Counted from the first letter of the stretch, positions 27,901 to 41,408 are shown. The stretch: 64,000 nucleotides of DNA from Motacilla alba alba (GCF_015832195.1 NC_052027.1:5782649-5846648), one strand, 5' to 3'. Numbers and translations are program-made. Notes: a model not told the origin generated them from the sequence alone.

Positions 27901-28714
27901 CACAACAACGACTTGCCCCAACAGCAACTCGAGGCTGCAGTTCCAGCTTGTCTGCAGTATCAATAAATTGTTCTTTGTAAAAGTGTGAGGTTTATTTGCT
28001 CTGAGAACACCCGTGCAAATATTTTGGAGTATTTCTCTGAGTATTTCTCCCAAGCTTGGGGGTTATTTTAAATCTTCACCCTGTGACCACCCCCAGACGC
28101 ACTGCTCTCCAGCCAAAGTGACCATCATCCCACATCCAGATCGTTTTCCAGCCTGGGAATGGATGAAAGGTGCAGCCACAGCCCAGGATAGCTTGCACTG
28201 GGCTGAAAAAACCTTTCTATTTCACCACTTAATGCCCATTAAGATAATTCAAAAATTTAATGGCAAAGTCTCAGATTTTTTTATTTTTCTCTCCTCAATC
28301 ACTCCACAGGATAGTTGGCAACAATTTTTCTTCATCAGGTCTCTGCTTTCCCTCTTGGTCTGCCAAGACTCACACTCAAATTCCAACTTTCCTTTGAATC
28401 CCACCTTCTAATTGTCATTGTTATCTAATTCTTTTTCAAGAGAAAGGAATGCCCCTTGGTCTTTCAATCAGCTCAGATTTGTGACCTGACTTTAAATACA
28501 TTCAGCTGAAAGCCATTAGCAATTATTCAATTGCCTTTGCTGTAAAATGGCTTAAATTACTTGACATTAGTCCGTTATTTGAAGAAAAAATATCAATTAA
28601 ACCTTCAGGTTGAAAGAACTTACATTTCTACATTAGAGGCATTTAACAGTATTTTGATTCCAAATTTTTTCCACCAGTTTTATCCAGAGCCCAATTTTGC
28701 CTCACACGAGTCCT
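21942..28714. other. Intergenic DNA, no gene seen
   Basis: No exon, RNA gene or repeat family was recognised. Reading frames are at most about 150 codons, overlap in several frames and lack domain features. A purine-rich, moderately GC-rich block (about 26600-27420) has several overlapping frames, none resembling a known protein; an old unrecognised transposon remnant there is possible. A short A-run lies at 25382-25390. Confidence 0.6.
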
Positions 28715-28860
28715 GTTGCCCTCTGAGGTGATGCTGGATCTAAGTGTGGCTTGGACCAGCATCGTCTCAGGGCTGGGTCCAAGTGTGCCACAAACCTGGG
28801 ATGGTGCTGGGTCCAAGAGCTCACCTGGGACCATGGCTGGGCTGCAGGGAGCACCCCCTG
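28715..28860 (-). repeat. Diverged internal repeat, inverted copy
   Basis: Read on the minus strand, this block contains repeated CTTGGACCCAGCACCAT- and CTTGGACCCAGC-type units spaced about 35-45 bp apart. The plus strand shows GGGTCCAAG at about 28777 and 28810 and a related GGACCAGCAT near 28753. The same units, in opposite orientation, make up 31060-31460. The two blocks therefore look like diverged copies of one short tandem repeat or transposon-derived repeat. I do not recognise the family. No open frame spans the block convincingly. Confidence 0.6.
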
Positions 28861-31059
28861 CTCCATGCCAGTGTCCTACCATCACTGAACGCATTGTCCC
28901 AGAGGTGTTGGCAGCAGGATTTGCTCTGACGACAAGAAGAAGGAATAAAATAAGAAGAGCAAAAGAAGGAGTCAAGTAAACAGTTTGGTGGCAGTGCTGA
29001 GCAGAGCATCGTTTCTGTGTCCACCCATCCTCCCTGCTGCCTCTTGGCAGTGATCAGGGCTCCATTTTCTCCCCTTTTGCTCTGAGTTTGACTCTTCTTC
29101 AGAGCCTAGGATGTTGAAATGCTCAGGTCTTGGCCATTAGAATCATCAGTCAGCTCACCCCTCTGGCACTGTTCTCAAGAAAGAGTGGCTACAATCATAA
29201 CTAAAATTTTAATGCAATTCATTTGATCTCAGGAATTCAGTTTTTCCCTAAGAAATCTTGAACTGCATTTAATCTCCCCAACCCATGGGAAAATACATCA
29301 AAATTTTCCAAAAGAAGGAGCATTCCCCAAAAGCTCAGAGACAGACCCTCACAGGGGAGGGTGCACCATTCCCAGGGCTTCCACCCAGCCCAAACCTGTG
29401 AGGCTTTGCAGGAGAGGGAGCTGACAAAGCCCTACAGCCAGACTGTATATTCCAGCCTGCTTCTTCTGCAAGGTGCCAGGTCATCAACCCACTCATGAAT
29501 GAGAAACAAAGCAAGCTCTGACTGCTGGATTAGGTTTGAAGGGACACAGACTCATCATCAAACAGCATGCTTGATGGAGACACACAGGTGAGAGCTCACC
29601 CTTCAGGAGCAGCTGCAGCTGGGGCAGTTGTCAGGTGGCAACGTGGGGTGGATAAGGGGCAGGAGATGACTCCCTGCATGAGTTTTTGGGCCAATACCAC
29701 CTTCTCTCAGTTACTCTGGAGCCACTGTTTAGATAGTCAGTTTCCCCTGGATCTGTCTTCAATGCACTCCGAAGGCAGAAAGGGTCAGTGTTGTGACACA
29801 GACAGGTGTGAAACCTCTTCAAATGGGATGAGTTCAGGTATGATACCATTACTGCTGCTGTGAGTGATGCTGCTGCAGAGAAGCACTGGGTTCTGCACTG
29901 TCCAGTTCAAGCACCAGGCCCAATTCAGATGTGGCTTCTGAGCAGCACGGATCGAAAGACATTAATTGTTCAGAAAGAGGGAACAAAAGTTTGCCATGCA
30001 CAAACCTCTTCCCCACACCATTCTGCCAGTTGCCTCTGGATTGTTTTCTTAGCAGTGCTCTCTGAGGCTGACAGTCCCTGCTGCAGAGGAGGCCAGCATG
30101 GATCCCTGCACCGCAGTGGTGGTTTGGCAGCTTTACGATGTTTTACATCACTTCTGCAGAGAACACCAGAGCTATAAAATTTGTAGTTTTCCTAAACCCC
30201 CAGAATCCATTTAATCAAAACAGTCCGGTGGCCACACCAGGGCATTATGCAAGTGCATGGCTGCTGCTCCTTCAGCTGCTGGAGGAGGAATTTGCTGACA
30301 AGTCAAGATTAAACTTTCAGTTCCTTCTGCTCTCTGCACTCATTACAGGCTGTTAAGAAATTTCAAGTTAATTAATTCAACCTCAGGAGAGGAAAATACT
30401 TGTAGAATTTAACATGGTGCAGCTATGGAAGGGAAAGGCTGAGTGTGTTTGCAGCTGAGCAGAAAACAGTCCTTGTTCTTTGAAACTCCCTTCTCATCCT
30501 CCACTACTGTCATGGAGTAGCCTCGTTGGAAATCATTTCACATGAAATTAATTCTGCAGCACCTAAACAGATTTGCACCACAAAACCAAGTGGTTTCTGA
30601 GCCACTTCTTGTCGTGCATTTTGTTTTCTTCCCAGAAACTGCCTGTATTCACAGCCCATAACTTGGCATGAGCGCCAGCAGCCGCACCTCGCCTCCTTCC
30701 AAGCCAGAGGCTGGTAGGCAGGGGATACAGCCCCATAAAACACAATTAACCTTTTCATTAAACAACAGCTCCCCAAGTGAGAACCGGGCCGTACTGACAG
30801 GAACGAGACTGCTTTATGTTAACGGTGCGTCTCGAACCTTAAAATAAAATATTTGTGCTTGCATAAATAGTTGGAAAGGTAAAAGTGTCATAACACTGGG
30901 TGTTTGTTATTGGAGCTGGAGCTTGCCTCCTGCCTGCAACAAAATGTCATAACAAAGCTCGCGTGGGGCTCGCTGCGTTTACTCCTCGCTGCAGTGTTTA
31001 AATTCTGATACAAACCCCAGCCATAAACAGATTGCGAGACAACTCCTGGCAGAGGGGGC

Positions 31060-31460
31060 TTATTTTAGCCTGCCATGGACCCAGCATGGTGCCAGGGGAT
31101 GCAGAGTTTGTTCTGCAAGCTTTGCACCCCCTGAGATGACCCCAGGTCCAAACAAGCCATGGATGGAGATGATGGTGTGCCCAAGCATGGACCCAGCACC
31201 TCTGCAAAGCTCTGCTCACCACCTGAGTTGATGTTAGCTCTGCAGAATGGATGGGGCCCTGGCCAGCTTGGAATCTGGTACCACCATGGCTCATGGTAGG
31301 CTTGGACCCAGGGTCACCTGAGGTGATGGAAACCACAGCTTGGTTGGACCCAGCACCATCTGGGGTCCACAGCACGCTTGTGCCCAGTGCCACCTCTCCT
31401 GCACGAAGGTTTGTGCCCCCTGAGACCACACTGCCCCGTGGCAATCTTGAGCCTGTGGCT
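31060..31460 (+). repeat. Diverged ~40-bp repeat array
   Basis: The core TGGACCCAG recurs near 31076, 31190, 31305 and 31346, usually followed by CACC and then a TGAGGTGATG-like or TGGGGTCC-like segment. Degenerate units lie between and after these (around 31130, 31260 and 31380). The spacing suggests an ancestral unit of about 40 bp, now heavily diverged. The sequence near 31345-31395 aligns by eye with the minus strand of 28760-28820. Short frames here are not credible genes. Confidence 0.6.
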
Positions 31461-34400
31461 AGGTTGCCAGTCTCCCCAAAGTCTGCCCCAAAATCCTCAA
31501 CAGAGAGTTGATTTCAGCCCATCATGTCCTAAAATCTGCTTTTTGCAGAGAGCCTTCATCCCTAATGCAAGCTAAACCAGGCTTTCCAACCCACCCCAGC
31601 CCAGGGGAGGCTGGAGGGAGACTTTTATCACACTTGGCCAGCAGCAGCATCTCCCCAGCTGCTCCCAGCAGCAGAGCAGCCAGCACTGGGAGCTGTGAGC
31701 ACTCGCTGCAGCTCCTTCTCGCCAGCAGGGCCCACCTGCTGCAGCAGGAGCTGGCAGCCTTTCAGCCTTGGAGACCATGGATCCCATGGCTGGGAGAGGT
31801 TTCAGCTGCAGAGGAGCCAGTGGGACTCTGGTGTGCTGCAGAGTGGAGCAGGGGGTTCTGTGGGCTCTTTGGGGGTGGTTGCTGTGCCCACACACCTCTG
31901 AGGAAGAGGAATTGGCAGCAGTGGACTGCGCAGGGCTCCCATGACCAGCTTTGAAGCAGCTCTGCTCTGATGCTTGCTCCAAAGCAAGGACCATCCCCAG
32001 CAGCTCCCTGACACCCTCCTGCCTCCACCAACTGCTTGTAAGCCCTGGGGTCACACAGGTGCCTGTGCCACGTGCTCGGTGTCTGTCCCCTTGACACACC
32101 CTGGTCATTCAAAACCCAGATGAGGAGCAAGGAGAGATTCAATCCTGTATAACTGAGGCAGGAAAACCCAGCATGCATTCTGGCACAGTGCGACTGGGCA
32201 GAGGGCAGGAAAGAACACAGCTACATCTGGGAAATGTACCAGCATCCTTTTGCTTTTAAAATGCCTTAGGTAACCTACGATCTACAGGTCAGTACTGTCT
32301 GGTGTAAGCTGCGTGCAGTGGTCTTGGGGAGCAATTGGCACTTCCCATGAAGCCCAAAGCAGGGACAGCCCACACGGCTGTGCCATACCAGCAGCAGAAC
32401 CCGTCCTTAGGACCATGCCTGGCTGATACACTTCTGCAGCTGTGAGCAGCCACGAATTAACATTGAGCTTAAAGCAGCATGATTCCCCCAGAACAGCTGT
32501 AGAAATGCTTAGCCTAAATTAAATAAGCATTACCATAGCAGCTAGGTGCTTATTTACAAATGAAGGCCTGGAAGCTGCAGCCAGATCTGCTTCCCCTGGT
32601 CCCCACAGGCCCCCAGAGGCAGCACAAGCAGCCTGCAGGGTTTGCACAGGCACAGGACTGGATGATTGATTGGAGGAGCAGGGTTGTGGGGTGGGCTGTG
32701 CCGGCTGCAGATCTCAGAGGTCATTCAAGAGATGGAGGTCTCCAGAGGTTGGGGGATCTTTCCCTGAAGGGCTGAGCCTGTGACAGAAGCCACCAAGCCA
32801 CCAAGAGGTTGATGCTCTGAGCAGGGCTGATGGCTGTACCTGAGCAGCCCCAAGGAAAGCAAGGAAAGGGATGCCCTCCTTGAGCTGAGGCATGTCTCCA
32901 TCACCCACCAGAGACCCTCTCTGCCAGGCAAGGAGGTCACCCTCGTCCCTGCAGCCAGAACTGTGTCCTTGCCAGCTCCCTCTGGCTCAGGGACTGGCTC
33001 TGGCACAGCAGCCTCAGCCCAACTCAACCTCACAGATCCTTTCCCACGTCCTGCACCCAACTGGTGCCCTTGGCATATATTTTCAGAAGCAGGTGTCTGT
33101 CTGGGGGCTCTTCAACCCACACAAAAGCCCCTTAAATTGCCTGATTTCCTGAGCTCCTGCCCACTCAACAATCTTCTCCAGTCCCCAGAGAGGCATCAAT
33201 CAAGGCCGTGAGGATCCACAGCAGAGCTGTGGCTGCATTCCCTGCCTCAGGAAAGCCCCAGTTTGTTTCTGTGCCTGAAGGGCTGCAGCTGCCCCTCACA
33301 GACCCATTTTCTGTCCCCCTCCTCCTGTGGGGCTGGGGAGCAGCTGCAGCCTCGTCCCTGGACGAGGTGAAGGCCAGCAGGAGGGGACAGACAGTGAGCA
33401 GAGCGTGGGTGCAAGACCTCAGGGGAGCAAGTGGAGGTTTCTGCTGCCCTATCCCACCCCGCAGGAATCTGGGGTCACATTGTTCCCACCGGGAGAGGAC
33501 TGCACAGCTGTCCTCCCGAGGGGCTTCCCTGCTCCCAAAAACCTGCCTTGCTGCAGCAGCACTTCAAAGGGCTTCACTCCTCACCAAGAACAGGATCTGG
33601 GAGCCAGCAGTCCCAGGCTCTGAGTCTTCATTAAAAGTCCCTGAGGGATTGAGGGAAATCCAGATGCATGGGAACACGGATGGGTGAAGGACTTTGGTGT
33701 TTACTGAGCTCAGCTCCCTCCTCCCCATTACATCACCTGGTGCCCTGAGGTTCAGTCAGTGCAAAGCTCCTGGCACAGCACCGGGGGCTGGGGGAGAGCC
33801 CCGGGGCCAGGCACAGGTGGGCAGCACAGATGGGGCTGGGGGGTGCCAGCAGGGCAGGGAGCCATTGCCACTATCACACTGCAATCAAACCCTCTCCTGT
33901 GAAATGCCTGGGCTCCAGCAAGCTGGCACCCTCCCATGGAAAAATGTGCCTGGAAGCTCTCCAGCCATGCCTGCTCCGAGGAGTCACTGATAACCCTGCT
34001 GCCAGCCAGATACCCTGGGACTGTCCCTCTTCCTCCCCACTGCAGAAGGACGTTCCAGATCCCATCCTCTCCCTGCCTTTCAGAGCCTTCCATTTCTCAA
34101 AAGAAATTCCTGCGCAGCCAGAAGATTTTACCACTTTGTTCTCAGAATATCATAATATTTTCTTTTTTAATTAAATCGCATTCCCCATCTGCCTTGCATA
34201 CATGTTTTGGGTAGTCTACTTTTGCCAAACATAAGGTCAACATCCCTGCTACTAACTTTCAATAAAAGCTCACTGGTGCTAGAACTCTGTTTTATCTAAA
34301 CCCGATGTCTGCTCACAATTTTGACCGCACCCAGACTAGGGCTATGTGACTTCACTGCCCCGGATTCCCATCAAGAGCCTTTTAACATGAGTACACTCAT

Positions 34401-37400
34401 TTAGCAGCAGGCATTGTCTTGCTTTCTTCATTAGCAAACTGAAAACTCACAAGAATGATTTACAATATTTCTGTAACAATGATGAACTTGTGGAGAAGAG
34501 TGGCTGTGTTTGATTTGAGCTGCAAGCAAATTAGCAGAGATGTCCTGGTTCTTTGTTTTAAAGCTCAAAAGTGGACTGAACTCAAGGGAATTCAAGAGAA
34601 AAAAAGCTACAGCAAGGGCATTAATAAGGGAGGCTGAAGGGGAGACAGCCAGGAAAAGCAAATCCCAACCTGCTGCATACAGAGTAAAAAAAGGGAAGTC
34701 TATGCAGTTGTACTAGAAAATGGACCACAAAAATATAGATATAGTAAGGTTTCTCTGATAGATGCACTAAAAAAAACCCCAAAAAACAAAAAACAAAAAT
34801 AACCAGAAAAAGACCTTCACAGAACTCCCACAAGTTTTTTGTCCAGAGTTCCCGAACATTTCCAGCAGAGGTTTCAACCTCAAACTCTCTCAATTTACAG
34901 AACAGAAGCACAAAGATTAATAATTCATAGCAGCTTCCATCTATATCCTGCAGTATGGAAAGGAGACAAAGGAGCACAGACTGGACCCAAGTCCAGAAGC
35001 TCTATTTAACTCACAGGAGAAGGATTTTGGACAGGAGCTCACCCATCCACATATTGTTGGGAAGCACAGTGCTTTCCCTCCCCGTGCTGAAGACTGCACT
35101 GAGCTATAAATCTGGACTAAGATCTGCAAGGCCAAATCAAGATAAGCACAAAGCAGAATGCCTGCAAGTATAAACTCATCTTCTTCAAAGCATTTCAGGC
35201 CCCAGCTGCAAATTGGTTTATTCCGAGAACAAATTGTTGCTCAACTACTTGGAAGAATCTTCACAAAACTTCAGGCAAAGTATCTTTGATTGAAAAGAAC
35301 TTAATATCAGTGATAAATAATATCAGGTGAGAACACAGGAGGCTTTAACCTCCCCCAAAAGTGAGATAAATAACATCAGACATGTTCTATCACTTGCTGC
35401 TCCATAGCAGCCAATAAGTTGCCCACGAGCCTTCCCAGAGGTTTTGTACAGAATGTCCTTCTTCCTCTGTGCAAACAACCTCCCTCCATCAAGAAAAACC
35501 CACAGTAAAAAAGGACAAATAATCCATCTCTGTTAACAAAGGGTTGGCTGGCCCAGGAATTTGGGATGAGCTTCAAGGATGCCCAGAAAAAAAATCTGGT
35601 ACCCTGTTAATATTAACTCCTGTCCTTGCCAAAGAGAGCACAGTCACATCTCAAGTACCTAATACACTTTGAGAAGGATGTTACACAAGAACAGCTCAGG
35701 TCATCTGTGAATTCACCCTCCTTGAGCAGCTAGTGGCACTCTGGATTCGCATCAGAAACACCAAGGGCCTCTCATGCACCTCCCACCTGCACAGTGATGG
35801 CTCTGCTTGGACAGGAGGAAAGGTGGAGACCAAGTCTCTTCTCTGTTGTCCCACTTGCTGTCCACTGGCATCATTTGAACACATGTGTAGGGAGAGTCAC
35901 GGGGCTGTACAGGCAGGTGGCGTGATACTCTCACAGGTTATAATCTTATTTTTCCTTTTGTTTTTTCCTACAGACTGAGAATTACAAGAAGAGTATTTTA
36001 CCTCCAACGTGTTCTGCTTTTAAGGTGAACAAACAAATGTCAAACCTGTTCCTAAAACCCAGCCATCTTTTTTTCTCTTCTACACCCCATGGGGAAGGGT
36101 GCACAAGAAGGAGGGACAGAGAATGTGGGAGGACAACGGGGCAGTGAAGGAGGAACAGGAGAAACAATGTGAGAAGGCAAGAAAATAAACAGAAGCACAT
36201 GAGGTAAACCAACCCTAATTTAATCACTAAACAACTCAGCAGGGTCACAGATGACATGAGCAACAAGCCCAGCAACCTCAAGGAAATATTGTCCAGGCTG
36301 TGCTAAGACAAGATACTTTCCCCTGGAGCCCATCATAATTTGGGTTTGCCACCACGTTGGGTTGGTCAGAGGAGGTGCTGCTGCTGCTCAGTGGTACCTG
36401 TCCCCCAGAGAACAGAGCACAGAGCAGATGCCTGTGCTAGCAGAAGCTCAGGTATCCCTCAGGTGCCCTCAGATCCAGCACCAGGACTATGTGCACACAC
36501 CTGGGCGTGACCCGGGCTGTGCTGCAGAGGACCCACCTTGCAGCAAACGTGCACGATAAGCCACTTGCAGGCAGAACTGCAGCAGAATGAGGAGCCTCAG
36601 ATCTTGAGGGATCAGGCTACGGCAGCTCTCTGGAGCAGCAGAGCGTCCTGTGAAAATACTTTGCTGTTTCTGCATGGTCCACAGCCGCTCTCCACTTGGT
36701 GGCCACATCTGGGGAAGAACATCCACCTGCCCTGGATTATTCTTCTGTATGTTGACCTCATTTTGGCTCTCTTGCTTAGTGTTTGAAGTTCCTCTGCAGA
36801 ATCAAATTTAGCAAGGTCCCTACCTAGGCTGAACAAATATATGTCCTGGGGGCACTTCCTCGGTCATCCTGGCTTTCATTAACCCAGCTTCTCCACTGTC
36901 CTTCTTTCACACCCATTAAACAGCACCAAAGGGAGCTGGCAATACATTTTCCTTTGCCCTTCTCCTTTGTGCTCCTCCTTGATGAATGGCTAAAGCAGAT
37001 GCACAGTTGCCTTTGAAGGCTCTGGCCCATGAGCATGTTGAATCAATGATGGATTGGACCAAATGAATCACAGGGTGGGAGAAAGCACAAGGCAATGATT
37101 TCTAAGTGGCCTTCACATCTTTACACTTCAGAACTTGCTTTAAAAGCCTGTTTTCTTCTTTTTATCTGGTTCCAGTTTCTGCAGTGCCTTTGCATATGTT
37201 GAGGGAGGTAGGGGGGAAGGAGGGGAACCTTTACATATAAACAGAAGAATCCACTTCTCCATTAGACAATAATGAAGCATTGTCATTTAGGGAGTTCAAA
37301 TAGCTGGGAAACCACTTCAAGGCCATGCAAAACAACTGGGTAGCATCAGAAAGAACAGCAGTTGGCAAACTGAGCAAGAGAGTTCAAAACTCCAGTAAGC

Positions 37401-39298
37401 AAGCTCGCAAAAAACCCACAGCTGGTTCGGTAGCCTACCTCCCTTTACTGGGACACAAGAGCTGCTTCAGCAAGAAGCTTTAATGAAACTGTATTTTTAG
37501 GATATGGTGAATTGCCAGGAATAACTTGATATATAACTGCTGCTGCTGGATCTCAACTGGAGCCCTGTGTGCTCAGCTGAATCCTGGGTGTCCCGCCTCA
37601 CAGTGAGTGGGAGGTCTCCAAAACCCATTCAGAGCATCAGCTGCTTCCAGCTTGGCTGCTCTTGGGCCCTCCCTGTGACTGACGACACAACAGTGTTCAT
37701 CAGATGGAAATTCTTCCCCCACAGGTACACCAGGGTGGGTGTAGGAAACCAAAGCCACCCATTTTGCAGTGCTGCTTGGAGGAGCGATGCCTTCCCGGGC
37801 ACAGGAGAGAGGCAGAGCTTGTGAGAAAAGGAAATTGTCTTTTTGGGCTGACAGTGGACTAGAGGGAGAAGAACATGTGTGCAGACACACAAATTTTCAG
37901 GCTCAGACATCTGAAAAAAATCCCAGCAAAAGCCATCCCCCCGGCTGGGAATTGGTTTTTATGGTTAAGCAACATGCCACACATGTTTGCCCCCAGGTCT
38001 CTCCACTCCAGGCTGCACAGGCACTTTGTGCCCAGACAGCACTGCCAGGAGGAGGACACGGGTGGCTGGCCCCTGCCTGGGCAGAGGTCTTCCCACACAC
38101 CACCCTCTGTGGGATCTGCTTTATGTTACTGCTCGGGACGAGGCCACATGTGGAAATACAAGTGGAAGCTTGTTCAGACCACAGAATTTGCAAAGCCTGT
38201 TTGCTTAACCAGAGCTAAACACGAGCCAAGGACAGCTTGGTTTGAGGTCCTTTATTCTGGGTACCCCACATGAAGCACTGTGGCTCCTGCAGTAGCTGTG
38301 CCAGTGCTGGGCTGTGCCTCCTGGGCCGAGCCCATCAGGGAGATCCAGGGTTGGCACACACAGGAGGACAAACTCAAAGCTGCCCCCAAGGTCCTTCTTG
38401 GCGACTCAATCTCAGTTGAAAGCAGGGAAAAACTCCCAAAGCAGGGAAAAACTCCCTGAAGCACATGAAGGGTTTCTTCCTCCAGCACCCTCTTCCCAGA
38501 ACCATCCTTACTCACTGAGTTGCATCCACACAGGAATTGCTCATCCACTCACAGCACCAGCAGCCCTGTGCACCTCACTGCCTGCCTCCTTGCCAGCCCA
38601 GTGAGGGACAAATCCCTCTGCTGCAGAGATAATGGACTTGGATGTATAAACCCTTCTGGAAGTCTCAGGTTTGCCCCAGGTTTTCCCTGACTCCTGCTCC
38701 ACAGCAAACAGCCGCTGCCAGCACCTGGGCAGGGACAGATCCAGCCCAGCTTCCCAAAAAATACTCAAAATCTCCATGGCCTGGCAAACAGGGCTCTGGA
38801 AAGTGCCTGCTGCTCTCCACGCAGGCAGGGATATTTATGAAGTGCTGTGAGGTTTGAAAGTATTATTTTATCCATGAACAAGGGAAGTAGGGATGAGCTG
38901 AAACACGAATAGCTCGAGACTTTTCCAGCCTGACACCAAGTGTACTAGTAGAACAGTGGAAAGGGCTGAACAAGCCTGAATATGGCCAGAGGATGGTACT
39001 GCAGGAGGCGAGTGTATGAAATAGAGGGGTTTGGGACAAAGGGAAGTCTGTTAAAGTGAGAAAAGCCTGAATAAACAGGGTTTTTCCCCAAATACCACTT
39101 TTAGCTTCATCCAGCCAGAGTTTAAAGATAAAAGGAAAAGGAGCTGCTGATTTTCCAGTGGAGGAAACTCAGCTGGAGGCTTCAGGGCTGTGTTTATTAA
39201 GCACCATGTTCACAACTGATCTGATGAGGACTTAAAACTTAGAGGCCAGCACAACCAAGTGCTCATGGGAGCTGAATCTTCCTTGCTTTACTGACTAT
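31461..39298. other. Intergenic DNA, no gene seen
   Basis: No exon or RNA gene was recognised. Several GC-rich blocks (about 31600-32110, 32890-33690, 37950-38610) carry overlapping frames of up to about 180 codons on both strands, as expected by chance where stop codons are rare. None shows a domain. A C/A-rich run interrupted by CCCC lies at about 34769-34799. Confidence 0.6.
38419..38456. repeat. Perfect 19-bp tandem duplication
   Basis: AAAGCAGGGAAAAACTCCC occurs twice with no gap (38419-38437 and 38438-38456). The identity is complete, which points to a recent slippage or microduplication event in non-coding DNA. It has no coding consequence that I can see. Confidence 0.9.
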
Positions 39299-39687
39299 TG
39301 TATTTGTGGGGTGCCTCGTGCCAGGAAGGAATGATGAGTCTCACTCCATGTTCTCAGAAGGCTAATTTATTATTTTATGATACTATATTAAAGAATACTA
39401 AACTAAACTATACTAAAGAATACAGAAAGGATCCTTACAGAAGGCTAAAAAGATAATAAAGCAAACTCGTGACTCTCTCCAGAGCCCCGACACAGCTTGG
39501 CACTGATTGGCCAATAAGTCAAAACAATTCACATGAAACAACCACAATGTCCAAACACATTCCAAAGCAGCAAAACACAGGAGAAGCAAATCAGATAATT
39601 ATTGTTTTCCTTTTTCTCTGAGGCTTCTCAGCTTCCTAGGAGCAAAATCCTGGGCGAAGGGATTTTTCAGAAAATATGAATGTGACA
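39299..39687 (-). mobile_element. Solo LTR, second copy of the same family
   Basis: This 389-bp LTR aligns along its length with the LTR at 21517-21935. Shared landmarks are AAGGATCCTTACAGAAGGCT, the AAGTCAAAACAATTCACATG block, the GCAAAACACAGGAGAAGCAA block and the terminal TGACA. The plus-strand TTTATT at 39366-39371 is the minus-strand polyadenylation signal AATAAA. It lacks roughly 20 bp near 39540 relative to the first copy. A matching target-site duplication is not evident (left flank GACTAT, right flank ACAGAC), so the ends may have diverged or the copy may be rearranged. No retroviral coding sequence is attached. Confidence 0.88.
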
Positions 39688-41377
39688 ACAGACCCCTCAC
39701 ATTTTAAGGGAAGTGAAAGTTCTCCAGCTGAACACCCCAGGAGCACAGTTTCCCCCACACACAGAGACACTGCTGGGACAAGCAGGGCATGCTGTGAGCT
39801 GCACACCTCTGGTGAAGCCCTGTAATACACAACACCCCTGTCCAAAGGCAGCATTTTCAGCCACCCCCATCACATTTGTCACTGATTTTCAGTGCTCTCA
39901 GATGCACACACTGTACCCCAGTGGGACACAGCCCCAGCTCAGCACTGCCCTGTGCATCTGCAGGGCACCACAGGCTTTGAAGTTTCACCCCTCCAACGAG
40001 AGCACTGGTTGCTATTGGAGCTCACATGCTTATTAGGAGGTGAGGAGGATTAATTGCCTCTCCCTCCCTGCCCCTCTGAGGGGGGCTGCTCAGTGCTGTC
40101 TCACTGACAGTGATGTTTCAGGAGCATATGGCACTTCCACATCCCATTAGCACCGTGCCTGCAGCTCCCCCTCCGCTGCACACCGAGTCTCAGCTTTCAC
40201 TGGGTGGGGAGCACGAAATACCAAAACTCTGGCTGAAAACTTCAAGGTCAGAAAGAAGTTTAGGGAAATACACTCTGTGAAGGGCTAAACCTGTCTGCTG
40301 CCATCAGTGGTGCTGGTGTCACACAGCAGAGGAGCTTCACCCAGAGGAGGGTTCCCTCTCCAAAGGGACCTCACTGCAGGGCTGAGCGAGCCTGTCTTTA
40401 CAATGCACTTTCATAAAAGCAACTGAAACCCTCTCTTCCCTTTGCCCCCACACCGTGGGCTTCCCCTGGGGCACATGGGGCTGTGTTTGCTCACTTTGGG
40501 ACTGGCAGCAATGGCAGGGAATGTGCCCAGTGCCCGCAGTCCCACAGAGCAGGGAACCTGCAGACTTTGGTAAGGCAGTGCCCAAGGTGCACAATGCTGT
40601 AAACCTATAGCTGCATAACAGGTAAATGTGGATTAAAATGGCCTCAAGTTGTTCAGGTTGTTGTTTTTTTAGTTGGTTGGTTTCATACTTCATGCAATCC
40701 ATTGTTTTTTGTCCCTGTGCCCCTCTAACGGTGCAGCACCGTGCTCACACCTGCATGGAATGGGTGCATCCCTCTGACCATGGATCTTATAGAGGGCACC
40801 TACGAGGGCAAATTCACAGCAGAAGCAATTCCCACTCCCTGCTGCTCCTCACCAGTGCCCAAGCACACAGTGGAGACCTCTCCCAGCTCATTTGTGTCCC
40901 AGCAAAGAGTGCTGTGCAGTTAGGCACCTGCAGAGAATGATGTGGGTGCTGTTGTCCCAGCAGCCAGCGCCTGACAAAAGCCAAATTCCCCAGGAGGGCA
41001 GGCTGTGCTCACACTCAGTCACTAATCCCCACTGCACAGCCCCCCTTGGCAGGCAGCATGGAAAATGCCAGGGCTCACAGATATGGTCTCCAGGCAGGAC
41101 AGTTTCCATAACCTGCAGCAAAGCAGGAGAGCCTGACCCAGAGGCCAGGGTGGCCAGGGGCCAGCACCCACCTCCTGAGGTGGCAGAGAGCTGTGACACC
41201 TGGCAGGCACTTGATTGCTCACCCTATCTCTGGTTGCTGTTTTCACTGGAGAAAGAGTCCAGCCAACAACAACAGCAAAAAATTAAATACAAAAGCCAAG
41301 AAGAGAGCAGCTTCCAAATGACATTATTTTACTTGGTCATTCAGTTCCCATCACAGAAAGCAGCTGGTTTTTTCCAG

Positions 41378-41408
<31 letters not shown>
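41378..41408 (+). repeat. Poly-A run of 31
   Basis: An uninterrupted run of 31 A. I looked upstream for a processed pseudogene or LINE/SINE body that would explain it as a retrotransposition tail and did not find one. It is most simply a homopolymer expansion, and its length in an assembly should be treated as approximate. Confidence 0.95.

Noticed and set aside
21517..39687. Two LTRs of one large provirus
   Set aside because: The first LTR has its own 6-bp target duplication on both sides, the internal distance is too long, and no retroviral gene lies between them.
41270..41408. Processed pseudogene ending in poly-A
   Set aside because: No gene-like sequence, target duplication or polyadenylation signal arrangement was recognised before the A-run.
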